Notes: generated by a model from the letters alone, not told the origin. A stretch of DNA of 64,000 nucleotides from Oreohelix idahoensis (GCA_024509875.1 JAMPIV010012225.1:62001-126000), one strand, 5' to 3'. Shown: positions 1-12,176, numbered from the stretch's first letter. Translations and numbers: made by a program.

Positions 1-209
1 TGTCAATTTATTACTTTGACACGGACAGAATATGACTATAGCTGGCTCAAGTATCGCCATAACAGGCAGCTAACACGAGGGTCAGCATATAAAGCTGGCA
101 ACCTTATCATGTCAAACATATTGTTACAGTAACCTCTGCCACAGGGGCATTTGCTTTGTTGCAGGCGTCTTGCAAGTTACTCAGTTACAGTAGTGGTTCC
201 ATGCTTCAT

Positions 210-210
<1 letters not shown>

Positions 211-241
<31 letters not shown>

Positions 242-243
242 GT

Positions 244-287
<44 letters not shown>
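211..287. repeat. (GA)n microsatellite
   Basis: An almost pure GA dinucleotide tract with a short interruption near 241-245. The flanks (1-210 and 288-589) are AT-rich and show no gene or repeat I can name. Confidence 0.95.
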
Positions 288-290
<3 letters not shown>

Positions 291-589
291 CAAAAATGAA
301 TGTAACATAAATATTAATTTGTTTTTCTTTTTTATTTAATTTTCCAAGGGAAGCTAATCTTATTTTATTTATCACAAACAGTCTGCTAGAAAAATAAAAA
401 AATAAGACGCCATATTGATACAATTTCTTTTTAAGTAAATAATTTATAAATATTTTGTAAAATTATAAAATAAAATAGAGAAGGCTTTTCTTGTTACTAT
501 AGTAACTAGAGGATTGGTTTTTTTTTTTTAATCAATAAATAATGTCAGCTATTTGTTATCTAGTGGTCTCTACTCGGTAAATAATAGAA

Positions 590-1112
590 ATCATTATCAT
601 CATTGTCTTATGAGCTTCTTATGGAGCATAGAACCACCATTGCAGCTGGCCTTTTTGCAGGAAGCCTGCATCAAGCATTCACAAGCTCTTGCAGCGGTGG
701 GGTGGGGGGGGGGAGAGATCCCGTTACACGCCTATCGAGGCATATTGGGAATATCGTGTTAGGCCCATATTTTCTCGACCATCGGCACACTAGGGGTGAT
801 GTGGTCAGCATCACGCCGGCCGCCTTAACCTTCCCAGAAGTTGCTCTGGTACCCAATTGGGGCTGGGTCGACCCAGGAGCCGTTAGCGGCCTAAAAAAAA
901 AAAATCCCACCTCATCTGGCGATCGAACCATGGACCACTGAGCTAGGAAGCCAGTACACTAACCACTATGCTACCGCGGCTCCCCTCCCCTTGTTGTCTG
1001 TGGTAATTATTTTACATGATGATGTTGCCAGCCTTATGCACAATCTCATGTTAGTCTCGTGTGTGACAGAGATTCCCGGGGACTACACGGTACTTGGTAA
1101 ATAATTATCTAG
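590..1112 (+). repeat. Old dispersed repeat (family R1) split by a SINE
   Basis: The outer parts (about 598-640 and 1005-1110) match 36842-37040 in order: a segment with 'ttatggagcat', then 'gatgttgccag', then 'gactcccggg'-like sequence and 'cactac'. The middle of this copy is occupied by a minus-strand SINE (about 690-985), so R1 was there first. No coding potential is seen, and the family identity is unknown. Confidence 0.55.
690..985 (-). mobile_element. tRNA-derived SINE, minus strand
   Basis: Read on the minus strand from about 985, the sequence starts gggagccgcggtagcatag. It has an A-box-like GGTAGCATAGTGG and, about 45 bases further on, a B-box-like GGTTCGATCGCC. This is the internal RNA polymerase III promoter layout of a tRNA-derived SINE. 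A short T-run and a non-tRNA body follow. The head is like that of the SINEs at 37372 and 42479 (gggagccgcg...), but the body differs. I found no clean target-site duplication, so the left boundary in the G-rich stretch near 700 is approximate. Confidence 0.7.
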
Positions 1113-1300
1113 ATGTACAGGTAGTCCCATAGCAGATAATGACGTAGGGGAGTGAAGTGTTAGAGACTACTCTACCAAGTCCAGCACCGAGAGGTGGGGG
1201 TGATCAGTTTCCTTCCTCGCTGCCTTTTCCCTCCCTAACAAGAGCTGGTCGGATAACATTATACAGATGGGTAGATTTGAGGTGTCGAGACTGTGAATGG
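1105..1300 (-). mobile_element. SINE core fragment, minus strand
   Basis: This matches the body of the SINE at 38437-38700 and the fragment at 11583-11775. Shared landmarks, in minus orientation, are a ggcagcgaggaagg-like block, a block ending cacttcactcccctac, and a final ctgctatgggactacc-like block. The tRNA head is missing or too diverged to see. A conserved central domain shared by several copies recalls the domain-sharing SINEs of cephalopods, but that link is inference. Confidence 0.6.
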
Positions 1301-1763
1301 AACTCGGCAATTTTGTCGCGCCCAGTTCCTCCTTGAGGCGTCTAACGTTCGACTTGCTCGAAAGCAAGTGGTTATTTCCTCACTGGCGAATGATGGTCAC
1401 CCAAATCAAACTCCACTATTGAAAATACACGACATATTCATTGCCTGCGCCATCATTAGTGACCTGAATTCCTGCACTTCTTACACAACTTTAGCTCCTT
1501 AGAAGTGTAATGACCTTTCCGTTGTTGATCTTCGTCCATACCACGTTGTTAGGCAGCTCGCTATCAGGGAATGCTTTACCGAGGTCTGTCAAAACTAATA
1601 CCACATTCAAAGAATGTCTGCACTGACACGTCAAAGTCATGAAAATGTGAAAATACACATACTGACAAATCTCTGTTTTAGTTCATACTACGTTTTCATG
1701 ATTACTTTGTTTTGAGTGTTATAGCTTTTAACTTTATTTTTAAATATGTAATTATTTCATTGC

Positions 1764-1765
<2 letters not shown>
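1301..1765. other. No recognised feature
   Basis: Short reading frames only, and no repeat or RNA gene that I recognise. Confidence 0.5.

Positions 1766-1852
<87 letters not shown>
1766..1852. repeat. (TC)n microsatellite
   Basis: Pure CT/TC dinucleotide repeat. Reading frames through it (poly Ser-Leu) are artefacts. Confidence 0.97.
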
Positions 1853-1854
<2 letters not shown>

Positions 1855-1898
1855 ATTTATCTTCTGTCCGTCTGACCGCCCATCCATCAATTCATTCA

Positions 1899-3057
<1,159 letters not shown>

Positions 3058-3352
3058 ATCAGAAGAACAAAAAGAACAAGGAGAACAACAAGAACAAGAA
3101 CAACAAGAACAACAATAAGAAGAAGAACAGAAACAAAGAGAAAGATAAGAAGAACAAGAACAAGCAGAAGAACAATAAGAAGAAGAGCATGAACAAAGAG
3201 AACAATAATAAGAAGATGAACAAAAAGAACAATAAGAAGAAGAATAGGAACAAAGAAAAATAAGAACAAGAACAAAGAGAACAATAAGAAGAAGAACAAG
3301 AAGAACAATAAGAAGAAGTACAAGACCAAGAACAGAAGAACAAGAACAAGAT
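3058..3352. repeat. AAGAAC/AATAAG-type low-complexity purine tract
   Basis: Irregular array of AAGAAC, AACAAG and AATAAG units with no pyrimidines except C and occasional T. It abuts the (GAA)n tail of the minus-strand RTE-like copy at 3356, so it may have grown from such a tail. The similar tract at 23129-23270 also lies next to LINE-derived sequence. Confidence 0.85.
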
Positions 3353-3355
3353 TCT

Positions 3356-4590
3356 TCTTCTTTGATACTTAGCCGCCGACCGTCAAAGCAGTCAGTGGCC
3401 ATCACGCCTGGGCAACAACCAACTGATTCCATTTTGCTCGGTCGGTGGCCATCTTTCGTACAGTGCCCCAACTCTGGTTCATTCTTTGCATCTCAGCCTC
3501 CACAGTCCTCCGCCAAGTTATTTTTGGTCGGCCTCTCTTTCGTTTTCCTTCAGGGGTCCACAGCATAGCTGTTCTTGTGTTGGCATCGGGGTCGCTTCTG
3601 AGAACATGGCCAACCCAGCTCCAGCGTCTGCCAGCTATGATGGTGTGCATGTCCTCTTGCTTGCTCCGAGTAAGCAGATCTTGGTTGGTGATGGTATTCG
3701 GCCAAAAGATTCGGAGAATTTTTCTTAGGCAGGTTGTGTGAAAAGAGAACAATTTCGAAATTTCCTTCTCTGTAACTCTCCAGCGCATTCCGCACCATAG
3801 AGAAGCACAGACAGCACACAGCTCTGATATAAACTTAATTTTGTGCTTGTGCTGTACTGAGAGGACTTCCAGATGTTGTTTAGACTAAAAAAGGCTGTTC
3901 TTGCTTTGTTCATTCTGTTGTTGATCTCTTTGCTTGCTTCGCCGTCTGGTGTTACTATGCATCATAAGTATGTAAAGGTGTTTGTCTGTTCCAGTTGCTG
4001 ATTCCTTACAGATATGGGTTCAGGGTTGCTCACATTGAGGGTCATGACCTCTGTCTTCTTTAGATTGGTGTTGAAGCACACCTGCTGGCTATACTTATTA
4101 AGTCTATACGTTTTTCCCTGGATGTGTTGATGTGAATGTGCTAGTAGTGCAATGTCATCTACATGTTCCAGATCTTCCAATGTAGAAAATGTAGTCCATC
4201 TTATTCCTCTTGGACTGCCCTCTGTTGTCTGGCGCATCACCCAGTCTATGACTGTTAAAAATAGAGTGGTTGATAAGGGGCATCCCTGTCGTACTCCTGT
4301 CTTCACCTCAAAGGTTAGGTTGCTCTGTCCAACGCTACACGTAAAGTTGGCATAGAGGCTTTTTATGATTGACACTATGCAGCTTGGAATTCCATAAGCC
4401 CTCAGTATTTTCCATAAACTGTCCCTATGTATACTTTCAAAAGCCTCTTTAAAATCAACGAAATTAATGTACAGCTGTCTTTGCCATTCTGAGCACTGCT
4501 CCTGAGGGTAAATATATGATCTACACATCTTCTGTTCTTTCTAAATCCTGCTTGTTCTTTCCTCAGTTTGTGGTATACTGCTTTTGAAAT
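3356..4590 (-). pseudogene. 5'-truncated RTE-like LINE (same family as 14904-18220)
   Basis: On the minus strand this copy aligns with the last about 1.25 kb of the full-length element at 14904-18220. It covers the RT fingers/palm from the AGFRKN motif to the C-terminus, then the 3' UTR and a (GAA)n tail at 3356-3365. Protein segments are seen at 4528-3962 and 3788-3402. The catalytic YADD box is degraded to HVDD (about 4150-4165), and at least two frameshifts break the frame, so it is inactive. The 5' end joins a different LINE at about 4575-4592 through a shared stretch (agagaatttcaaaagcag on the minus strand), which looks like microhomology at the truncation point. At the position where the full-length copy is frameshifted (17019) this copy keeps one more A. 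Confidence 0.9.
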
Positions 4591-6605
4591 TCTCTGTAAT
4601 TGAGATCTTTATATAGATCTACACACTGTGTTTGGCAGTTGTCAGAAACTAGACGCACTGCACGCTTTTGTAGTGAATGGAGTTTTTGTGTGTTGGACAT
4701 AGAACAACCATCCCAGATTGTGGAGCGATAGTCAAGGTTTGTTTGTATGTGAAATATATAGAACAATTTTCGTGCATCTTCGTCTAGGAAATGTTTGATT
4801 TTAGCTAACTGGTAAACTTTCTGTGCCGTTTGCTTGGTCAGTGCATGTACATGTGAGTTCCCATTTAGATGCTGGTCAACGACTATTCCTAGAGTTTTAT
4901 GTTCATTAACGTTTTCAATTGGTGAGGTACCAATGTAGATCAGAAGTGTAGTTTTCTCTGAATTTTGTAATTTTTGTCTAGTTGATACTAACATGCATTT
5001 TGTTTTAATTATATTTATTAGCATGCGATTTCCGATGCTCCACTTAATCAGATTATCTGTATCTTTTTGTAACGATAGTTCGAGTGTGTTGCAACTTGTA
5101 TCACTCGTGTAGACAGTACAGTCATCAGCAAATAGGTCACAGGATCTGTGCTCTACGTGTAGTGGAAGGTCATTAATGTGTATGACAAAAAATAGAGGCC
5201 CAAGAATAGAGCCCTAAGGAACGCCGGTATTTATTACGGTTGAGTTTGAACAAGAGTTATAGTAAGAAACTACATGTTTTCTGTCTGACAGGAATGATTT
5301 AATTATCGTCACTAGTTGAAGGTTTACTTTTGATGTTTCTAGTTTTCTAATTAAAATAACGTGATCTATCATATCAAATGCTTTTTTAAAGTCTACAAAA
5401 ACTGCCGCACATATGTTATCGTTATTAATATTTAAGTGCCAGTTGTCAATCATCTTAGTTAGAGCTGTGTGACACGAATGTTTAGGTCTAAACCCCGACT
5501 GACTATCAATTAGCAAGCCGTTGTTAACTAGGTGTTGTAGTGTTATTTTATGTGTGTGTTTTTCTAGTGGTTTGTATAGCGATGATATTAAGGAGATTGG
5601 CCTATAGTTACCAAGGTTATTATTGTCGGAAGGGCCAGTTTTAAGAGAGGATATACCTTAGCGACTTTAAAGAGCCACGGAAAGTAACTCCGTGCGATAC
5701 ATTGATTGTATATGTATGTAAGCGAATCACTAATAGCTGGAACCGCATAACGATGTATTCGATTACTGACTCCGTCAAGTCCTGATGAGATATTATCTTT
5801 AAGGCCTAGAAGATAGTTATACACTTCATTAACTGTCATAAACGGAATGTTGGATGTGATTGTGTTGGTACATTTGTTCTCACAAAATACTGACAGCCTG
5901 CTTAAGTCACAAGGTGAATTTGGTATTGTAGATTTAAGACTGTTTATTTCTGCCTGCAGGTAATTGCTGAAGTCTGTGCAAGTATATGAAGTATTAGGGG
6001 TTGACGAGACTGACAGATTTCTCTTGTTCGCTAAAGTGTTGATTGCTTTCCATATATCTTTACTGTTTGTTTTGTTCTGAACCAAATTTTTAAAGAAATT
6101 TTTTTTCTCTACGAATTAAATATTGCACGTTGTTCCTCTGTGCTCTGTATATGTTTAAGTCCATGTTTTTGTGAGCTCGATCTCTCTGCCTCATGGCTTC
6201 TAGCACTGCTTGTGTGATCCAAGGAGATTTGATCTGTCGTTTCACAGGAACTTCTTTAGTTGGTGCTTGGTTATCAAACACACAAAGAAAGATACGTGTC
6301 CAATGGGCTATGGCGTCATCGGGGTCAGAAAGCTGGTAAACACTGGCAAGAGGTGCAGTTCGCAAACATGTAAAAATAGTTCACGGTTGAAATTTTTAAA
6401 ACTTAAAATTTAATACTGATATGTTTATTTCTTGGAGCTTTATATTTATTCTTTGACCACGTGCAACGTATAGGATAGTGTTCACTCATCGCGACAGTAG
6501 GAACAGAGCATTCTATAATGTTTTCTGCACAGGTGACGTAGATGTGGTAAATTGTTGTGGATGATGTTTTTGTTACCCTGGTAGGCTGGTGTAAAGTGGC
6601 CACCA
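4590..6605 (-). pseudogene. CR1/Jockey-like LINE, reverse transcriptase part, decayed
   Basis: Read from 6605 down to 4590 there are, in order: the end of an endonuclease domain (TRVTKTSST...HIYVTCAENI), a linker (6365-6090), RT N-terminal motifs (LLGLKDNISSGLDGVSNRI, 5820-5760), the GFRPKHSCHTAL motif and the VDFKKAFDMIDH palm motif (5516-5214), and the C-terminal LGIVVDQHLN...LDYRSTIWDG region (5024-4563). This is the usual order of a CR1/L2 or Jockey-type ORF2. It is split over at least five frames with internal stops. The palm YADD box falls in a disrupted stretch (5030-5210). The missing 5' half is at 12945-13414 on the same strand, on the far side of a 6.3-kb insertion. Confidence 0.85.
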
Positions 6606-6631
6606 GTTGTTAAACCATACTGGCCAGTAGT

Positions 6632-7103
6632 TGTTAAATCACGTTTTATTTGTTAAATGCCGTGAATGTTCACCAGTTGATAAATGTAGATGTTGGGACT
6701 GGTGTAGTAAAGTGTAACGATTGTCAACTCATTAAACCCAGCACAGTTTTGGTCATACAGGTCATCTTGTCCTGGAACGTGATGAGGCTCCGACAAGAAT
6801 GTGAGTGTAGACAATGAGTGTGTATATGAATGTCAGAACGCGAATGGTAGCATGATTCGATAGAATTGACAGGTTGGTAGTACATCACTCATACTCACAC
6901 TGTTCGAATTCAAGAAGTACTGGAACTACGGTGGTCTTTTTATAACATTTAATGGGACGCACACTTGGACAGTACGTGTATGGTTACAGGAACAAATGTG
7001 GACATAGACAGCATAATGTTGATCACAGGAATATCATCTTAAGTTAGCATTCATGCTTGGCAAATATCATAATGGAGCATTCGTAAATAAGCATTCAGAG
7101 TTC
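6632..7103 (+). repeat. Left 471-bp terminal inverted repeat
   Basis: Reverse complement of 10131-10601, with differences only at scattered single bases (for example tagcatg/tagaatg, tgtgga/tgtcga). It contains a TATA-like tttttataaca at about 6938-6948 pointing inward toward the RT frame, so it might act as a promoter. Just outside it the flank repeats the motif agttgttaaa (6605-6638). Confidence 0.95.
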
Positions 7104-8626
7104 ATGTCAAACATGGTCATTACTCATCACTGTCTGTAATACAGGATGAGGAAACAAGTTTTTCGGATGTTAATCTTCCGCTTCCAATGATCCCACTTCA
7201 TTCTAGTGAATCATGGAAAGACGTTACTGTTTCTCCTGATTTGTCTCTAGGAGAACGGCGACAAGTTTCGTCTATGTTACAAACATTTCAGGATGTCCTC
7301 ACTGACATCCCTGGACAAACTCATGTCATTGAGCATGACATTGTTCTAACTGAACATACTCCAATTAGGGTTAGACCTTATCCTATCCCTATACATTTCC
7401 AAACACAGGTTGAAAAGGAGTTGGATGAAATGATAGATTTATAAATAATCGAACCATCCACTTCTGCATATTCTTCGCCGATGGTTATTGTTCGAAAAAA
7501 AGACAATAACATACGTCTTTGCGTTGACTATCGCAAATTGAATCAAGTTACGAAGTTCGATGCTGAACCTATGCCTTTACTAGAAGAGCTACTTACTCGT
7601 CTTTCTAAATCGCATTTTTTCACTAAACTTGATTTGTGTAAAGGATATTGGCAAGTTCCATTGTCCGAACGCGCCAAACCTCTTACCGCTTTCTCTACTC
7701 CCAGAGGCCTTTTCCAATGGAATTTTATGCCTTTCGGCCTTATGAACGCACCAGCTACATTTGTACGCATGATGCGTCGAATCCTATCGTATCGGTCAGA
7801 TGTCATTGCTTATCTAGACGACATCTGTCTTTTCAGCGATACTTGGGAAGATCACTATTCAGGGTTAGTTGAATTATTATCAACTCTGCGTGAGTATAAC
7901 CTGACAGCAAAACCATCCAAAGCTTGTATTGGCTTTAGCGAAATTGCTTTCTTAGGCCATCGAGTAGGTCACGGTTTCTTGAAGACAGAAGACCATAATA
8001 TCACTAAGATACTTAACATCTCTATCCCTAGGACTAAAAAGCAAGTGCGAAGTCTTTTAGGTCTCATACAATTTTATGGACGTTTCATTCCGAATCTGTC
8101 CTCTATCATGGCACCTCTCTCTACACTATTAAAGAAAGGGTCGCCTAACATGGTTCACTGGTCTCATGAATGCCAATCTTCACTAGAGAAGATCAAAACT
8201 ATGTTTTCATCACCACCTATTTTAGTGTTACCTACAACAGATAAGACATTCGTTCTTCGTAGTGACGCTTCATCCACTGGGATTGGAGCGGCACTAATGC
8301 AAGAGTACTCTGGAACTCTGCATCCTGTAATGTATATATCCAGAAAACTTAATGCTGCAGAAAGGAATTACTCGGTTTTAGACCGTGAATTATTGGCAAT
8401 GGTTTGGTCAATTCTCAAACTCCAAAGATTCCTTCTGGGCGCGCATTTCGTGGTGGAAACTGACCAAAAAGCTCTTACGGCTATCCAAAGTAAGAACTTG
8501 AAGAGCTCGAGATCAACTCGATACGCAATCGCTCTTCAACCTTTTCATTTCTCGGTACGAGCTATCCGTGGTTCAGAAAATGTGATGGCGGACATTCTGT
8601 CCAGATGCCCACATGATGCCACTTAA
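7104..8626 (+). pseudogene. Gypsy-type reverse transcriptase and RNase H, one in-frame stop
   Basis: The frame is open from the repeat boundary (first ATG 7187) to 7441. It is interrupted by TAA at 7442-7444 and reopens in the same frame (ATG 7481) to 8626. The first part is the protease-RT linker of Gypsy polyproteins (TDIPGQTHVIEHDIVLTEHT). In the 381-residue second part, RT motifs include TKLDLCKGYW with catalytic Asp51 and YLDD at 111-114. RNase H keeps all four acidic residues (Asp262, Glu303, Asp328, Asp371). The protein ends just after RNase H (DILSRCPHDAT, stop). Typical Gypsy elements continue into integrase, which is absent here, as are gag and protease. The stop falls where family members read on, so it is probably a single nonsense lesion in an otherwise well-kept frame. 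Confidence 0.9.
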
Positions 8627-9058
8627 TTGTTAAATATTGGATTTTTTAATATGTATAACTTTACAACAGTTATTTTTTGTTTCTTTACTAAGATACACAT
8701 TTGTAATTTAATAATAGAATGATGGTATCTCTACTTAGCGGTTTATTGATGTTTATTCACCGCTGTTCTTTGATGATTGTTTCTTCATAAATCATAAATT
8801 TAAGATTATAGTGTGAATTTTTGGTATGCATTGTATAATTACCAGAATTGTATTATACGTACATCACACCTTCCTGGAAACATTTATTCGTAGAGAAACA
8901 ATTTCTCTCAGATTTTGAGATATATTCTCACCGGTCATATTAGGAATTATAGTTATTCCTGATATTTTCATCTGCGCAGTATTCTTGCGTTGTGAGCCTA
9001 TTCTACGTTGCTCCTAGATGTATTTAAAAAAAAAATTTTATTTTTTTTTCCCGGGAGG

Positions 9059-9645
9059 TGTGGTAAGACTGTAAAGTGCAATCTTTACTATCTTGCAATA
9101 TAATACATTTATATACTTATTATGTTCGCAAATATTTTGTAAACAAAGTATTTCCTTTTTAAGTGCTTAAGGAGAAGTCATTTTTGAGTTACTTCCCTTG
9201 AAAGTAGTTCCGTCATCTTCGATCGGACTCCGCGGACGAATTTAGGCCTACTGCGATTTATTCTTTGGCTGGGTAGGAATAGATTGTTCTTGCTTCAGTA
9301 TATCTATGGCCTGAATTTATACGTAGTGTTTGTATGAGTAGGACGAGTCTGTCTTATATATGGATATCTTTACATTTCTAAGTCGAACTATGTTGGTTGT
9401 CGCTAGAAAAGGTCAAAGGCTATGCAGCGGAAGTATCGCTAGCAAGGGGTGTGATTCATGGCTGTCATCCTGTCGGGATGTCGAATTTTGGTTGTAGCCG
9501 GCCTATCGCCGAAAAAACGTGATCTATAAGTAGATGGGGAAAAGTGATAGTCATTTAGACATGTTGTATGTACTTTACCCCAGTGTTTATTCTCTTTTGC
9601 CAAGGAATGGCAAAGTTATATTTCGCATAGAAAGGTAAAACCACA
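9059..9645 (+). repeat. Possible LTR of the captured Gypsy remnant
   Basis: A 587-bp segment starting TGTGGTAA and ending AAACCACA, so the ends form a 6-bp TGTGGT/ACCACA inverted repeat typical of LTRs. It is directly preceded by a T-run and cccgggagg (9041-9058), a plausible polypurine-tract region. A TATA-like ctataagtag lies at about 9520. No second copy is in the window, so the call rests on the ends only. The interval 8627-9058 would then be the 3' untranslated part. Confidence 0.4.
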
Positions 9646-10130
9646 ATTTATTATGAACTTGGGCTTCGCCATCGTTGTCGATAAGCAGATGCACAGTGGT
9701 ACTTTTGAAAAGAATATTTATTCAAAGGAAGATGACATTCCTATGTATCAGCACTAGATTATATGATATTATTCAATTACCTCTATGATAGAAGCTATGA
9801 AGAAATGAGGACATTTAACGAATGACCAATTTTGGTCTGTATCCAATAGTGAGTGAAGCTCACGAGAGAAGCACAGCCATGTTGAAATCCATATACTTTG
9901 TATTTATCGAGTGAGAAAAAGGGATGCCTGTACTATCGCTCGATGAACCAAGAGATCATTGCTACATGTGAGAACCCATGTCTGGGATTCCTATATCTTT
10001 ATGGAAAATATATATATTGAACTTTACGTGAAGGGATATTCGCTAGACGAGATTAGGTCTAGGAGCCTTCCTATATATTGGTTATGGTCTGACGTGCCCA
10101 GTCAGTAAAGCCAGATGATTTACATGATGG
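9646..10130. other. Unassigned interior of the inverted-repeat unit
   Basis: Between the candidate LTR and the right inverted repeat. No reading frame of note and no similarity to other parts of the window was noticed. Confidence 0.5.
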
Positions 10131-10601
10131 AACTCTGAATGCTTATTTACGAATGCTCCATTATGATATTTGCCAAGCATGAATGCTAACTTAAGATGAT
10201 ATTCCTGTGATCAACATTATGCTGTCTATGTCGACATTTGTTCCTGTAACCATACACGTACTGTCCAAGTGTGCGTCTCATTAAATGTTATAAAAAGACC
10301 ACCGTAGTTCCAGTACTTCTTGAATTCGAACAGTGTGAGTATGAGTGATGTACTACCAACTTGTCAACTCTATCGAATCATTCTACCATTCGCGTTCTGA
10401 CATTCATATACACACTCATTGTCTACACTCACATTCTTGTCGGAGCCTCATCACGTTCCAGGACAAGATGACCTGTATGACCAAAACTGTGCTGGGTTTA
10501 ATGAGTTGACAATCGTTACACTTTACTACACCAGTCCCAACATCTACATTTATCAACTGGTGGACATTCACGTCATTTAACAAATAAAGCGTGATTTAAC
10601 A
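10131..10601 (-). repeat. Right 471-bp terminal inverted repeat
   Basis: Reverse complement of 6632-7103. Homology starts at gaactctgaatgc (10131) and stops at gatttaaca (10601), after which the two flanks are unrelated. Confidence 0.95.
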
Positions 10602-11582
10602 GCTGGTTGACTATTTGTTTTAGGTTGTATGATAGTATGATGTTTTCCCACGTTTGGTTTGTGTTGTGCATGTTGTCGCAAAATTGGTTTCAAGTCATTG
10701 CAAACGGGATCAGTTAGATTTATAAACCCGTCTACGATCGAACGACCGCTTTCAAAATGGCGGCGTATCAGCGAAATGTGTATCGGACAGAGGAAATCGC
10801 CAACGATAATAAAAACAGAAGGGAATCCGTATGAAAAGGATTTTACATTTCAGTACAGGGAAGGATGGTGTATAACTGCATATAAGATGGAACGGTAGGA
10901 AGTTCTCATTTACGGAGATATATGCGTATTTCGGCTGCCCACAGTTACGCTAAAAGCATGTAAACCCACTTCTGTTCTAAATATTAAAATCAACAAATAA
11001 CAGTTTGGGAAATTACATGGATAGGAAGATAGAGTTTTATCAGCTGTATAAAACTAGATAAGATGGAACTATATGGATATTATATATGCCGAGAATGATA
11101 AAGGCAAAATTTCAGTCGACGCACAGTTCGGCCGAAATCACTGTTCGGGAAGGATTTTTCAGGCTTAGGTTTAAGCTGTGACGTCGGTACTCTCCGATAC
11201 GTCCGCGCTATACGTATTTAAAGCGTATCGGTAAACTGAGCTACAGACAACGAAAGAGGGTTCAGACAGACTGGAGGCAGAGTTTCGCCACGACCCATGA
11301 ATTGTGAGCGGATCGCCAGAAACATTTTTAAGTCCAGTATCTGAAGTCTGAGGGTAAGCGAAATTATAATAACTACCGTGTATAATATTTGTTATTTCAG
11401 GTTCATACAGAATTCACAAAATATGCCTGTATAATATTCATTGATATAACGTATTATTATTTTAATATGATTTATTCATGTGCATTATGGATGAGTATTG
11501 CTTGTACAAAAAGTAATCACAAATAGCCCCACGGCCTAATGAAGTTATATTTATCATATTGCTTTATCGCTTACGAAGATAA
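10602..11582. other. Unassigned insert DNA
   Basis: Part of the material separating the two halves of the CR1-like LINE. A 79-residue frame at 10659-10898 has no recognisable domain. Around 11205-11230 a TATA-like tatttaaag is followed by a GC-richer stretch and ggtaagcg (about 11352), which looks superficially like a promoter, leader and splice donor. I could not support a gene from it. Confidence 0.4.
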
Positions 11583-11775
11583 AGGCAGTCCCATGGCAGA
11601 GATTGTCATAGGGGAATGAAGTGTTAGAAACTTCATCATGGAAGATCCCAGTTTACGAGGTTAAGGTGACTAGTCCCCTTCCTCGCTGCCTTTGCCTTCC
11701 CTAGTTCGAGCGCACAACTTCGTACCCATTTACAGCTAGAAACTGGAGTGTTCTACAGCCAGTTTCAGTAGAAAG
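11583..11775 (-). mobile_element. SINE core fragment, minus strand
   Basis: Same family as 1105-1300 and 38437-38700. The minus strand shows ctagggaaggcaaaggcagc, then a gactagtcacc-like block, cacttcattcccctat and ctctgccatgggactgcc. It extends toward a diverged cccatttacagct-like block near 11735. The tRNA head is not visible. Confidence 0.65.
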
Positions 11776-11946
11776 CAACCTGATCACGTGGTCACTCACT
11801 TTCTTTATTTATGTATTACTTTTGTGTAGATGCTAAGGATAGCATCAGTATTTGAATTCGTACTTGATATGATTTGGAAGGATCAAGTTATAGAATATGA
11901 AGGGATGTATAGGAGCGGAATAAACCAGATGATGTTTATTACTGAT

Positions 11947-12176
11947 ATGTTAATATTAATTCTATATCATTGAACTGATGTTACTTGCTATGACTGTATA
12001 ACTTTGACACCTGATGACTGACTTGTCTGACTTATGTGCTAGTCAGTTACACTTAATTGAAATGTTAATATTAATGCTATATCACTGAAATGATGTCCTT
12101 ACTTACTATGATTGTATAACGGTGACATCTGATGACTGACTGGTCTGACATCTGTGCTAGTCAACTACAAGTCTAG
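11947..12176 (+). repeat. Two-copy tandem repeat, 115-bp unit
   Basis: Copy 1 (11947-12061) and copy 2 (12062-12176) both begin atgttaatattaat. They share ctatatcattgaa-type, ctatgactgtataac-type, gatgactgac and gtgctagtca blocks, with scattered substitutions and small indels. There is no coding potential. It may be the remains of a longer satellite-like array. Confidence 0.85.

Larger units (their letters stand above)
6632..10601 (+). mobile_element. Unit with 471-bp terminal inverted repeats enclosing a Gypsy RT/RNase H
   Basis: Two inverted repeats (6632-7103 and 10131-10601) bracket a 3-kb interior. I count 8 mismatches and about one indel over 471 bp, about 98% identity. The interior holds a Gypsy-type RT-RNase H frame (about 7104-8626), a possible polypurine tract and LTR (9045-9645), and 0.5 kb of unassigned DNA. 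There is no integrase, transposase or tyrosine recombinase. The whole lies inside a decayed LINE. I see no clear target-site duplication next to the repeat ends (TGTTAAATCACG...). It could be a DNA transposon that captured part of a Gypsy element, or an inverted duplication around a Gypsy remnant. DIRS elements also have inverted repeats but carry a different RT and a recombinase. Confidence 0.8.

Noticed and set aside
603..941. 112-residue frame and its minus-strand partner
   Set aside because: Both are translations of the SINE at 690-985.
6632..10601. DIRS-type retrotransposon
   Set aside because: Inverted repeats fit, but the RT is of Gypsy type, and there is no tyrosine recombinase, methyltransferase or internal complementary region.
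10659..10898. 79-residue frame starting MCCACCRKIGF
   Set aside because: No domain, no homologous copy in the window and no convincing gene context. Kept only as part of an unassigned region.
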